Source: Bugulina stolonifera
Lineage: Eukaryota > Bryozoa > Gymnolaemata > Cheilostomatida > Bugulidae
Direction: 5' to 3'
DNA: 64,000 nucleotides
NCBI GenBank assembly: GCA_935421135.1
Contig: OW285189.1
Span: 25,298,298 to 25,362,297, forward strand
Positions 28,301 to 36,732 of this stretch are shown piece by piece. The notes under the pieces are model-generated. The model saw only the letters and a list, made by a program, of their open reading frames with translations, was not told the DNA's origin and ran no database searches. How positions within the stretch are numbered: the first letter of the stretch is position 1; each line of letters begins with the position of its first letter. The translations under genes and the position numbers were made by a program.

Positions 28301-31300
28301 TCTAAGGCTATATGTGTCTTCGGGACCTCTTGGACCAGCCTAGGCCATAAGTTAAAGTGACAATACGGTCGTCTGACCAGAAGTACTAACAGCTTGCTTC
28401 TCCGCTTGGCCACCCCTAGCCAGTTGAGCACTCAGTCTTCCCATGTGTTTGGATGGGCTGGGTTAGTGACTTCTGAGCCAGAGATGGGTAAAAGTGTTTT
28501 AAAAAATTGGATTCTGCCCAAAAAAGTAGGTCACAAAGACACCTTATGGAAGCTAAAAGGCAAGTACATTATGATTAAAGATTGGACAATGAGAGTGTAC
28601 CTACCAGTAGATTTCTGCTTAGGACATCTAACAGGGATACAAGCATGACGCTCTATGCAGTAATACTATAAATAGAATAAAGATACACTTACATAACTTT
28701 AAATTAATGTCAATGATTCCATATAACATGTAGATTATACTATTGCAGAGTGAAATTTGCAAATTATAAAAGAACGAAGCAAATTATACTGCACATCTGT
28801 TTGAATGCTAAACTGAAATAATCAACAGAAGAATTGAAAGTTGGACATAATCTTCCTCTAACACATATAATGCTGTTCATAGATTAAATAGTGTAGTTGT
28901 TGTAATACATAATATAATTTACATAGTAACAGTACAGTTACCAGTCCGGATAGAGATACAACATAGAGAGGCAATAATAGTAAATTAGGAGTTACATGTA
29001 GATCAATACCACAAAGTACTATATAGACTACATTATAGACCTTATGCAGTATGCGACTGCATGCATGGCATAACTCTTCAATAACCCGGATGTTGACAGG
29101 AAAGATAGGGATAGTGTATCCACAGTTTCAAGTCTCAATAGATGATGATGTGAAATTTGGAGTAGCATCACCTAAGAGCTGATCGACAGTAGACAGACAG
29201 ACAGACAGAGACAGACAGACAGAAAGAGAGACAACTATGATGAATTAGAAAAATTGAAGCAGACATGCTGTACAACAAGGGGTTACACTACAACAGAGAA
29301 TGTACCCTTCCATGACCGCAAACACCACCCATCTTTCTCTCTTTTTTACGCAAAGACTCTTTCACCAGACGTCGGAGATTGTCTCTCAGCTTTTGACGAA
29401 TATCTTCGCCTTTCGAATTCTCCAGAGAAGAACAACGAACTGGCACGCATTTCTGTCTTTCGACACAGAATATCTACAGATAGAATATACATGTCAGTAT
29501 GCAGAAAAACACACCATATGATATAGGAGCAATAACTGTCTCACTATTTAGTAAACCTAACACATGTGATAGAGTCATATAATTACAATGATTAGCAGTT
29601 AAAGGTGAGTGCTATCTGCACTACAAATGTTTACTCAGATATCTCAATATCCGTCAAGTACCGTATTAATACTCCGAGAAACAAATTTTATAAAAATAAA
29701 ATCAGCAGTAATGAGAAAGAAACAGTAACATGATTTAGGACCATATTGCAAATATGAGAGCAACAGAGGTTCAACAAGGAAGATACCTTTCCGTAGCCAC
29801 AGACAGAATGACGCTTTCTGTCTTTCTTCTCCAAAGTCCTCCTCATCTGACTGTAGAGTTTCTCTCTTAACTTGTCACGGATGTTGTCAGTTAGTTTTGG
29901 CAAGGATCCACAATTCACAGGTACACACATATTCCGTTCAGCACAGAATATCTGGAAACAAACAAGGTTTAGCGCCATTTTCATCTTGGATAACATAATT
30001 TATCCATTAAAGACAGGATCACACTGAAGTCAGTATATCACTGCAGCATGTGAAATACCAACAGTCAATACAGCAATGTTTTCTACTCTAATGAGTGGCA
30101 GACTAGCTAAGGTTTGAAAATGGTGAAAAAGTAAACTGGTATTTTCAAACACCTGAAAACTTTTCCCAGCAGAGAAATAAAAAATACCTTTCCATACCCA
30201 CAGACAGAACGGATTTTTCTGTCCTTTTTCTTCAAAGATTTCCTCATCTGCTGATTAAGACGGTCTCTTAACTTGTCACGGATGTTGTCTGTTAGCTTTG
30301 GCAAAGATTCACAATTCACAGGTACACACATATTCCGTTCAGCACAGAATATCTGGAAACAAACAAGGCTCAGCATCGGTTTCATCCCAAATAAGATAAC
30401 CTATCAGATAGAAGGATCACCCTAATACGAGATTAATCACCCGTATGAACATTAGTATTCACTAGCACTAAGTATTCGCCATTGGTTGCTACTGCTATAT
30501 TATTAAACACGTGTGTAATCCTGGAATTCCAAACTATGTTAACTCAATGCCGCATATCGCTCCCCGCATGTGAAATACAAACAGTCAATACAGCAATGTT
30601 TTCTACTCTAATGAGTGGCAGACTAGCTAAGGTTTGAAAATGGTGAAAAAGTAAACTGGTATTTCCAAACACCTGAAACCTTTTCCCAGCAGAGAGATCA
30701 AAAAATACCTTTCCATAGCCACAGACAGAACGGATTTTTCTGTCTTTTTTCTTCAAAGATTTCCTCATCTGATGATTTAGACTTTCTCTTAGCTTGTCAT
30801 GGATGTTGTCCGTTAGTTTTGGCAAAGATTCACAATTCACAGGTACACACATATTCCGTTCAGCACAGAATATCTGACAACATCAGATCAGTTATTAATC
30901 GTAATACTACTGATTTCAGCATGAAATACACTGTAGTTGTTGGTAATAGAAGAAAACTCTCAAATGCCCTAATAATCCTTTAAACTTATGGAATTATATA
31001 TCCCACATAAAATGTTACAGAAAACTATCAAGAAAACATAATTAAAGAAAACACCTAAATAAGTAGGCTACATGTACCAGCATAACTACGTTTCAAGCAT
31101 ACAATGCTGATGAAATCTAACTGCAGTAGAATAAATTGAGTATGATATGATGAAAGGTTTGAATTGATCTTGGCAGCAAGTTACTCAGACATACTAGATG
31201 AGGAACAGGATACAAAGACAACAACAAAACGCTCATGAGCATATGTAATTCCTACATGTAGTACACGAGCATATGTAATTCCTACAGTCATGTAGTACAT

Positions 31301-34056
31301 GAGCATATGTAATTCCTACATGTAGTACACGAGCATATGTAATTCCTACAGTCATGTAGTACATGAGCATATGTAATTCCTACATGTAGTACACGAGCAT
31401 ATGTAATTCCTACAGTCATGTAGTACATGAGCATATGTAATTCCTACATGTAGTACACGAGCATATGTAATTCCTACAGTCATGTAGTACATGAGCATAT
31501 GTAATTCCTACATGTAGTACATGAGCATATGTAATTCCTACATGTAGTACATGAGCATATGTAATTCCTACATGTAGTACATGAGCATATGTAATTCCTA
31601 CAGTCATGTAGTACATGTCTCAACTACATAATTCTAAAATCAACTCATAAATTTTTTAGGAAAAAAGTTTATGAACTTTTCAGCAAATGTTTATAAACTT
31701 TTATGATAACAAATATAATTTGAATACTATCATAATTCAATTCGGGAATACTAATATGATTCCACAATATCATATACAAGCCGTGAACTAAATTTGGACA
31801 TACCGATAATGCATATATAGAGCTTTCAATCAGCTTGGATGCCTGTGTTAGCTAACTATATCACACATAAGTGTAGAATATCACACCTAAGTGTAGAATA
31901 TCACACCTAAGTGTAGAATATCACACCTAAGAGTAGAATATCACACCTAAGTGTAGAATATCACACCTAAGTGTAGAATATCACACCTAAGTGTAGAATT
32001 CAATTTCTACATTCAAAAGCAACAGCGAATAAACTGGTAAAAATCAATAACTGGCAATTACAGTGAAGTAAACTTCCACAGGTTGCTGACACTCATTGAG
32101 GACGAATTGAGCAACAACACTTAGCTGGAAAAACAATTTCTCACAATGCCTAGAATTGAAAAGGACACCAAAGGTTAATGGCTTAGTTATGACTTAGTAC
32201 TTAGTGAGTGAGCAAACAGTTCCCATAATTCGGTAGAATCAGCTGCTTAGTCACATGACATCCAACATGGCAACCTAAAGCTATTAGTTGTATACTGCAC
32301 TATTAATTCTACCTCTTCAGTTATACCAACTCAAACAAAGCATGATTCCATGCTAATACGAATAGTGGTGATGATGAACCAACAAAAACCAGTGAAGATA
32401 GACGCAGGTAAACTGCACATAGGACTGCAGGTAACAGGATAGCATAGTCTATATTGACAGAAGAAGAAGAGGAGGGGAAGGGTGGCAGCTCCAGAGCACG
32501 TTTGCTATCGGGCCAGAGTATGAGAGATAACTATATTGATTATCCGGCAGCATCTCCATCACATGCTGTTTAACTAGTATACACTTATAGATAAATAATG
32601 AGCAACCTGGAATTGTTGGGAAGCAACAAACTAATATTATGAAATTTCTCTGGCGACAAACAATTAAAAAAAGAAATCGATACATAGGTAATGGGATGTA
32701 TTGTCCGTTGAAACAATGATTCAACCCCTTTCCTTATTGATTAGTGATGATAACTGCATGTGCTGCTAGAAAACAAGCTGAAGACAGTGAAACAGAGATT
32801 TGTGAGCTGGTGATTAAAATTATAGAAACAATAATTGAAATGATAGAAAACTGGTGCAGTACTAGCTTCCATATCATAGTAACTCACTATGGAGCAGTAC
32901 GCTGCATACAACAATGAAACTACATACAATGTACATGTATCATGCATAATGTACATAGTGTATGTATCATTCCAATGACTCTCTAGGACATTTATACAGT
33001 CAGTCATACAGAATGGCACATTTGTTTCAAATGACATATACGTTTTGTACTATAATAATGATGAATAGCTTGGACTAGTGAGCGCCTGCTACGCTGACTA
33101 GTGTATTAACAAGCATCATATGAACTATAACACATGTTCTGACACAGGTACTTGTTATAACACATGTTCTGACACAGGTGCTTTTTATAACACATGTTCT
33201 GACACAGGTACTTGTTATAACACATGTTCCCACACAGGTACTTGTTAGAACACATGTTCCCACACAGGTACTTGTTATAACACATGTTCTCACACAGGTA
33301 CTTGCTATAACACATGTTCTCACACAGACACAACTATCTGAAGATCATACCTGTCCAGTTGGACAGACGTTGCGCCGTTTTTCATGCTTCATCATCTTTC
33401 TCATTGCATCAATCAGTGACTCTTTTATTTCTATAATATACAGTATAATAATATAATATATTACAACACAATATAATATAATACAGTATAAAGTAACATT
33501 AGATAATACTGTCTAAATACTAAATAATATCATACTGCACATGTGCTCCAACAGTTAATATATCACTACAACTATCCACACAATACTTATTAATGTACAC
33601 TGAGATGAGTTATTATAACCTACCTTCAGCTGTGGGGATGGACTTAGTTTCTGAAATGTAAATACAGTAGAGTTAACACATTAGTGCAATATTATAATCA
33701 TCTTATAATTTATAGACAACATATTATGAGAATGCTACAGGCTATCACCTTGAGGTATGTGAATATATACCGTATGTCACACACTGCCTATTGACATTAT
33801 ATACAGATATAATAACATAGTGACTATAATAACAACAATCAGTAGTACCTCCACCTTCTGCCCCATCTGTAGGCGGTTTATCACCACCATTTGTAGGCGG
33901 TTTATCACCACCATTTGTAGGCGGTTTATCACTACCATCTGTAGGCGGTTTATCGCCACCGCCACCACCACCACCACCATTTGTAGGCGGTTTATCAACA
34001 CAGTGCACTACTGTCATGACAGCAAGAGTTACCACCAACGCTAGTCTCAAATCCAT
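1109..34056 (-). CDS. Giant secreted/membrane REJ-GPS protein (polycystin-1/PKDREJ-like ectodomain), about 51 exons, 3' end uncertain
   Basis: Hand-built model with reading phase matching at every junction but one. Exons (low-high): 33849-34056, 33624-33650, 33351-33430, 30709-30873, 30188-30352, 29787-29951, 29306-29473, 28605-28665, 27107-27207, 26738-26954, 26079-26333, 24850-25023, 23624-23785, 23161-23391, 22844-23031, 22489-22693, 22022-22143 (or from 22006), 21702-21850, 19701-19818, 18944-19112, 18536-18752, 18198-18376, 17809-18028, 17538-17667, 17304-17423, 16950-17068, 16613-16782, 14902-15062, 14444-14529, 13834-13993, 13515-13736, 12813-13035, 12511-12626, 11054-11220, 9409-9587, 8928-9139, 8286-8466, 7991-8140, 7701-7836, 6700-6863, 6328-6464, 5996-6150, 5583-5694, 5099-5250, 4602-4737, 3869-3990, 3471-3523, 3194-3250, 2688-2741, 1518-1724, 1109-1386. 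The start at 34056 gives a clean signal peptide. Family knowledge: REJ followed by GAIN/GPS is the ectodomain order of polycystin-1, PKDREJ and sea-urchin REJ receptors. No PLAT or channel segment is visible, so the gene either continues left of the window or ends in the array at 1109. Confidence 0.8.
1760..1975. repeat. Minisatellite, about 39-nt unit, 5-6 copies
   Basis: Unit contains CATATAGGTCAGGTAATACAAC followed by TTGTATAATA. Lies in the intron 1725-2687 of the REJ gene. The rest of that intron has a 4-copy imperfect repeat of GATAAAGGGATGTTATTAG (2335-2480). Confidence 0.9.
2995..3085. repeat. 22-nt repeat, 4 copies
   Basis: Units of GGTTAGCACTGTAATACAGA plus AT in the intron 2742-3193. 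Confidence 0.8.
3869..3990 (-). other. GPS motif with degenerate cleavage site
   Basis: The exon reads CRHWDYSTNDWTDDSC, then a variable stretch, then WIATCECYATGYYG. The C..W......W....C......T.C.C skeleton is the GPS signature with all four cysteines and both tryptophans. Self-cleaving GPS motifs continue C.C.H-L-T/S. Here the residues after CEC are Y-A-T-G, so the catalytic His and the Leu-Thr/Ser scissile pair are missing. The domain probably folds but is not expected to autoproteolyse. Confidence 0.8.
4029..4318. repeat. Minisatellite, 15-nt unit, about 19 copies
   Basis: Units of TAATACATGCCATAG with ATACCATAG, GTCATAG and GCCACAG variants arranged in a repeated order, i.e. a higher-order pattern. 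Lies in the intron 3991-4601. Because the unit is a multiple of 3, it stays open in two minus frames. Confidence 0.9.
4390..4645 (-). repeat. Splice-donor-containing minisatellite, 49-nt unit, 5 copies
   Basis: On the minus strand each unit is the last about 39 nt of the exon (coding LTSDPSYDTHQYM) plus GTAAGTACC. The junction ATG/GTAAGTACC occurs with its first base-pair at 4401, 4450, 4499, 4548 and 4597, exactly 49 nt apart. The donor nearest the exon body (exon end 4602) keeps phase. The others shift frame and soon meet a stop. Confidence 0.92.
4735..5078 (-). repeat. Splice-acceptor-containing minisatellite, 34-nt unit, about 10 copies
   Basis: The minus-strand unit ends TATGTTAACAG/GTACAG, identical to the true acceptor of exon 4602-4737. 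About ten such acceptors are stacked upstream of the exon, filling the intron up to the donor at 5098. Confidence 0.9.
6864..7540. repeat. Minisatellite, 43-nt unit, about 15 copies
   Basis: Unit ATAGTCATATAAGACTCTAC + CACAGCACTGAATTACTACTAT. The acceptor of exon 6700-6863 lies in the degenerate last unit. Confidence 0.93.
8490..8580. repeat. Poly-G run and GAGAGTGG microsatellite
   Basis: A run of about 12 G followed by GAGAGAGTGGGA repeats in the intron 8467-8927. Confidence 0.85.
8822..8945 (-). repeat. Splice-donor-containing duplication, 3 copies
   Basis: The exon end CCTCTTCAG/GTACGTGTAAACACC of exon 8928-9139 is repeated twice downstream. Each extra copy also carries an acceptor-like CCTTACAG before it, so small cassette exons are possible. 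Confidence 0.8.
9183..9403. repeat. Minisatellite, 32-nt unit, about 7 copies
   Basis: Unit CAGACTATATGAGTCAGCTA + GTATACACATCT. The last unit touches the donor of exon 9409-9587 (ATACACAC). Confidence 0.9.
9628..11045. repeat. Minisatellite, 13-nt unit, about 108 copies
   Basis: Unit TAGACACACTGTA with T/C variants, filling the intron 9588-11053. On the sense (minus) strand the unit has no stop in any frame, so all three frames stay open for about 490-530 codons. These are not genes. Confidence 0.95.
11235..12450. repeat. Minisatellite, 49-nt unit, about 25 copies
   Basis: Unit TACACTCACTATAGTATATG + TACATGTATTTCATCTATTTATGTAAGGT. Fills the intron 11221-12510. Confidence 0.95.
13028..13222. 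repeat. Minisatellite, 30-nt unit, 6 copies
   Basis: Unit TAACATGTATGACTGGGTTA + TGGTACAGTG. It overlaps the acceptor tract (TTACACACAG) of exon 12813-13035. Confidence 0.92.
14105..14445. repeat. Minisatellite, about 54-nt unit, 6 copies
   Basis: Unit with GGGTATGAACATATGGTACA and TATTATTGTAATGTGGTGTAC. It begins a few bases from the donor of exon 14444-14529, whose first intron bases resemble the unit. Confidence 0.92.
15085..16530. repeat. Minisatellite, GAGATATATATAGT-type, about 1.45 kb
   Basis: Units of 12-16 nt (GAGATATATAGAGT, GAGATATATATAGT) with nested larger duplications: 15500-15960 largely repeats earlier blocks. Lies in the intron 15063-16612. Confidence 0.93.
17690..17805. 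repeat. Repeat, about 37-45 nt, 3 copies
   Basis: Units of CCTATCATATGACAGTATAC + AGTGATATT in the intron 17668-17808. Confidence 0.8.
18198..19112 (-). other. CGVCGGDGSSC-type cysteine repeat block of the REJ gene
   Basis: Three exons (18944-19112, 18536-18752, 18198-18376). They encode VCGVCGGDGSSCVDCAG, then LCGECVLGNT, CIGECDNSY, SCGVCSGGST, VCQVCFGDGSSCVDCKGD and ECGECRLPTDPEFNKG. This dense C..C.GD.SSC..C pattern is a recurrent extracellular Cys-rich motif in large adhesion-type proteins of protists and early-branching animals. It forms a compact disulphide region between the cadherin-like and the IPT/REJ regions. All junctions are in phase. Confidence 0.65.
19440..19545. repeat. 47-nt repeat, 2-3 copies
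   Basis: GATCACACTGATTGGACACT + ATCAACCAGTCGTATATTC in the intron 19113-19700. Confidence 0.85.
19630..19730 (-). repeat. Duplicated exon end and donor forming a 24-nt mini-exon
   Basis: The 49-nt stretch holding the end of exon 19701-19818 and its donor is copied once downstream. The copy at 19652-19675 is bounded by CATAG on one side and GTATGTC on the other. It is 24 nt, phase 0, and codes SVTLPLCE. Confidence 0.85.
19900..20830. repeat. Minisatellite, 18-nt unit, about 52 copies
   Basis: Unit TATAGAATATGTCACGTA. Its length is a multiple of 3, so long frames (e.g. VTYIEY repeats) appear on both strands. It lies in the intron 19819-21701 and is not coding. Confidence 0.95.
21035..21158. 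repeat. 29-nt repeat, 4 copies
   Basis: Units TAAAGTGCACAACCTGACCA + TATATGGTT. Nearby 21375-21500 has a 27-nt TATACACTTTAATACATACA repeat, 4-5 copies. Confidence 0.88.
22245..22440. repeat. (TAC)n trinucleotide microsatellite
   Basis: Imperfect ACT/TAC/GCT triplets over about 190 bp in the intron 22144-22488, which is the GC-AG intron. Confidence 0.9.
23795..24575. repeat. Minisatellite, 31-nt unit, about 25 copies
   Basis: Unit CAGTACTGCAGTTACCCTGA + CTAATTAATCA. The last unit grades into the acceptor of exon 23624-23785 (CTGTGATATTTCAG against CTGTGATTAATTAG in the array). Confidence 0.95.
25030..26079 (-). repeat. Splice-donor-containing minisatellite, 34-nt unit, about 31 copies
   Basis: The minus-strand unit begins at the donor itself: AAAG/GTATATACATGTAATAAC at exon 26079-26333, then TTAG/GTATATACATGTAATAAC in each unit. 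It fills almost the whole intron 25024-26078. Confidence 0.93.
26390..26530. repeat. 24-nt repeat, about 6 copies
   Basis: AGAGATCACTGCGGTTACTA + TAAT in the intron 26334-26737. Confidence 0.88.
26738..26954 (-). other. WAP (four-disulphide core) domain exon of the REJ gene
   Basis: A 217-nt exon. After a short IYCVQSGRCVSATC segment, a continuation of the upstream Cys module, it encodes KPGECPLPADV, then Cys residues spaced as in a WAP fold: KKCEMQNC, then NEGCNGNLKCCPSACGGTYC. The 'KPG.CP' start, the D..C.G..KCC core and the final C...C are diagnostic. WAP domains are extracellular and often inhibit serine proteases. Here the domain is more likely structural, since it is embedded in a receptor-like ectodomain. 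It ends phase 1 before 26079-26333. Confidence 0.8.
27315..28238. repeat. Minisatellite, 16-nt unit, about 57 copies
   Basis: Unit GTACAGTCATACATAT with GTACAGACATACATAG variants in larger repeated blocks. Lies in the intron 27208-28604. Confidence 0.94.
28239..28604. other. Unrecognised unique segment in an intron
   Basis: About 350 bp, GC-richer than its surroundings, with a 64-codon minus-strand frame (YCHFNLWPRLVQEVPK). It may be a transposon or SINE fragment. I see no terminal repeats or splice-bounded coding exon. Confidence 0.3.
30046..30873 (-). repeat. Recent tandem duplication, about 521-bp unit (exon plus intron)
   Basis: 30046-30352 is nearly identical to 30568-30873, including the intronic CAACAGTCAATACAGCAATG and ACTGGTATTTNCAAACACCT stretches as well as the exon. 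One unit of the Cys-module array was therefore copied together with its flanking intron. Confidence 0.9.
31230..31622. repeat. Minisatellite, 28/33-nt unit, about 13 copies
   Basis: GAGCATATGTAATTCCTACA + TGTAGTAC, alternating with a longer form containing GTCATG. Lies in the intron 30874-33350. Confidence 0.92.
31862..31999. repeat. 20-nt repeat, 7 copies
   Basis: TATCACACCTAAGTGTAGAA, same intron. Elsewhere in 31623-33110 I see no gene or other array. Confidence 0.92.
33113..33330. repeat. Minisatellite, 30-nt unit, 7 copies
   Basis: TATAACACATGTTCTGACAC + AGGTACTTGT in the intron upstream of exon 33351-33430 in plus coordinates. Confidence 0.93.
33849..34056 (-). other. Exon 1 of the REJ gene: signal peptide and Pro/Gly linker
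   Basis: Translation begins MDLRLALVVTLAVMTVVHC, a basic n-region, a hydrophobic core and a small residue before a Cys, as expected of a cleavable signal peptide. A poly-Gly stretch and about five DKPPTNGG/DKPPTDG repeats follow. The next exon adds ETKSIPTAE. An in-frame ATG lies 27 nt upstream (34083), but a splice-acceptor-like TTTCAG just before the chosen ATG and a donor-like ACTG/GTAAGTC near 34276-34285 suggest that a 5' UTR intron lies upstream. The repeat is itself a coding 24-30-nt minisatellite and may vary in length. Confidence 0.75.
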
Positions 34057-35131
34057 GATGACAATCTGAAATGATGATAGCATAGATAATAACCAGATAT
34101 CTCAATAAAACTACTTCCATTCACAGAATGACAAAAACATACAAAGTAGTTGAAAATTTACACCAGAATTCACACAAAGATGCAGGATAATTAAGAGTTA
34201 ATCTAGCTGTAGCTCCAAGTATCAGTAAATAGTGAGATAAATATTGAGTCAAAAGTGAAATAGAGCAGAGAAGGGACTTACCAGTTATCAAACTGAATGT
34301 GATATGACTTTCAATTTCTGTTTCTACTGTGTAATATATATACAGTATACTGTATGTGACATTATTGACGTGCAGACGTGCAGAGTAATATATCAATATG
34401 TATTATTCAACATATATTGATTATTTAGTACCTGGGCTGTACTATCCTTGAAAAGATAACAACGTGCATGGAAAACATAATGTTATTGATTTTAGAAATG
34501 AATTTGATAAGTGAAGGTAGTTATGCAAACTCATATTTAGGTAAATCATTGATTGGACAAATCTAAAGTACATATGTATGCAATAACCGGTGGTGAGAAA
34601 ACCATGCAGCTATACTCCCGCCAATCAACAAGCGCCCAGTGGTATATCAAATCCTAACAATATGCTACTAATTACAATATCGCCATCCCCTCCCTATTCA
34701 TATAAAAAATGAATGCCTGCATCATTTACAAACAAAGAAGTAAAACTTACTCTAAATAGAAAAATTCAAATCAGCCAATTGGAGAAGCTGAAATGTGAAT
34801 GTAAATTTATTTGAATTCACAATTATAATAAAATAATAAACATAACTTCTTCTATTAATCGCTAGGTAATGTCACATGGAATATAGCTAAATGAACTGTA
34901 ACAAATCTAATGAAGAGAGTGTGGGTGAGACAACTCTGGGACTAGATTATTAAAAATCTACACTAATAAGTTGTATACAGTATCAAAGTATGGGCCAGAT
35001 GGAGACTTCATCACACTCACACAATACGTGTTGTAGTAATAGTAATACTGTAACAGCTTTCTACAGGATCTTATAGCCTGCGTACCTGATACTGTTTATG
35101 TCTGGATTATAGCCTGTGTACCTGATACGGT
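34057..35131. other. Spacer between the REJ gene start and EMC5 stop
   Basis: About 1.07 kb of AT-rich DNA. It probably holds the REJ-gene promoter and a 5' UTR exon ending near 34283 (donor ACTG/GTAAGTC), plus the EMC5 3' UTR. I see no other coding frame. Confidence 0.4.
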
Positions 35132-36732
35132 CTATGTCTGGAATATAGCTCGACCTCGGTGACTGAATACATAAAAGTTACTGCGGTTACCAAATGTCTC
35201 CCAAGTTCTAAAAGATAAACAGCATACATGTATAGTAATACTGGGGTAAGTAGCATACATACTGTAATACTGTAATTCACCAGGTGAGTACGTCTACTCT
35301 GTATTCACCAAGTGAGTACGTCTACTCTGTATTCACCAGGTGAGTACGCCTACTCTATATTCACCAGGTGAGTACGCCTACTCTGTATTCACTAAGTGAG
35401 TACGTCTACTCTGTATTCACCAGGTGAGTACGCCTACTCTATATTCACCAGGTGAGTACGCCTACTCTGTATTCACTAAGTGAGTAGGTCTACTCTGTAT
35501 TCACCAGGTGAGTACGCCTACTCTGTATTCACTAAGTGAGTACGTCTACTCTCTAAGTGAATACACCTACTCTATATTCACTAAGTGAGTACGTCTACTC
35601 TGTATTCACCAAGTGAGTACGTCTACTCTGTATTCACCAGGTGAGTACGCCTACTCTATATTCACCAGGTGAGTACGCCTACTCTGTATTCACTAAGTGA
35701 GTACGTCTACTCTGTATTCACCAGGTGAGTACGCCTACTCTATATTCACCAGGTGAGTACGCCTACTCTGTATTCACTAAGTGAGTAGGTCTACTCTGTA
35801 TTCACCAGGTGAGTACGCCTACTCTGTATTCACTAAGTGAGTACGTCTACTCTCTAAGTGAATACACCTACTCTATATTCACTAAGTGAGTACGTCTACT
35901 CTGTATTCACCAGGTGAGTACGTGTACTCTGTATTCACTAAGTGCTGTATTATTAGTCAGCTATCAACAGGATACGGAAGCACTGTTACCATGGTTACAG
36001 TGGTGACAGGATTCTGTGTAAGAAGAGACCTGATCAGTAATGGGACAAAGAGCATGTCATACACATATGACTCTACAACACACACAGTGACAGCAGCAGT
36101 GTATTAAACATCTTAGCCTACATTTTTTTATAGCCTGAGGTACTTACTTATGTTCAGTGTCAGCATTGGCACGTATTTCTTTAAGTCCCACAATCTTCCA
36201 CACCATCACCCCATAGCATATGAGAACCAAGGCGAATGACGTTTGTATCAATATCTGAGAAAATGAGTTACATGTCTGTTCTATATACAATATACTTTTC
36301 ACTGAACTATACGGCAAATAGAGTTGTTATTGTCATACATCGTAGAATTCAAATAAAAGCTAGATGTCAGTTACTGTTTGTGGTGAGAGCAACTGTGAAT
36401 AGCAATACTTTGTGCACACCAACACAAAAGGTCACTTACATCTAGAGGTAACATCTGGTACTCCTGCTCCGTAATCCTAAGGTATGTCCGATCTACAATC
36501 AACAATAATAATAGGCTACTATTATAGTAATAGTAGCATACCTGACTTGTATAATATAGGTCAGAAACACTACAATATATCATATCCAGACCCAGCTATC
36601 TAAAAAATTAAATTAATTGGAAAGGAATAACAAGTTGACTATCATTGACTTACGTTGGGCAGCGGAATAGGCAGCGTGCAAAGAGAGCACAATACCGATA
36701 CAAGCACAAACTCCTCCTAGTCGACAATTCAT
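35132..36732 (-). CDS. EMC5 (MMGT1): ER membrane protein complex subunit 5 / membrane magnesium transporter 1
   Basis: Four coding exons: 36654-36732, 36440-36492, 36148-36254, 35132-35207, giving 104 aa. The protein starts MNCRLGGVCACIGIVLSLHA, continues AAYSAAQHRTYLRITEQEYQ and MLPLD, then a second hydrophobic helix ILIQTSFALVLICYGVMVW, and ends YVFSHRGRAIFQT. The AAxSAAQHR.Y.R.TE and NFYVF.HRGR signatures are those of EMC5/MMGT1. The family has two membrane helices and lies in the ER/Golgi membrane as part of the EMC insertase; Mg2+ transport has also been reported. Human MMGT1 is about 131 aa, so this copy has a shorter C-terminus. Exon 1 is preceded by a good acceptor, so a 5' UTR intron is likely. 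Intron 3 holds a minisatellite. Confidence 0.93.
35272..35945. repeat. Minisatellite, 28-nt unit, about 23 copies, in EMC5 intron 3
   Basis: Unit TATTCACCAGGTGAGTACGC + CTACTCTG. A block of about 290 bp (35310-35600) is repeated at 35630-35910, so the array grew partly by large duplications. On the plus (antisense) strand many units carry CAG/GTGAGTA, a consensus donor. Confidence 0.93.

Larger units (their letters stand above)
28605..33430 (-). other. Tandem Cys-module exons (55-56 aa units) of the REJ gene
   Basis: Four phase-0 exons (30709-30873, 30188-30352, 29787-29951, 29306-29473) each encode one module. It starts IFCAERNMCVPVNC (IFCVERQKCVPVRC in the fourth), continues through a basic amphipathic helix with LTDNIRDKLR and KKKDRK, and ends in VCGYGK. 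The preceding exon 33351-33430 gives the helix plus VCPTGQ. The following exons 28605-28665 and 27107-27207 split a diverged copy (YYCIERHACIPVRC, then PCGTGS). The first three full modules are nearly identical, so they are recent exon duplications. I do not recognise the module. Four conserved Cys per unit suggest a small disulphide-bonded extracellular fold. Confidence 0.75.

Noticed and set aside
32449..33037. Two minus-strand frames of 91-98 codons
   Set aside because: Composition is random-like (Cys/Tyr/Ser rich from AT-rich DNA), with no splice-phase fit to the REJ gene.
36371..36583. 70-codon minus frame containing TYLRITEQEYQMLPLDV
   Set aside because: Only the part 36440-36492 is real (EMC5 exon 2). 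The rest is intron read-through.
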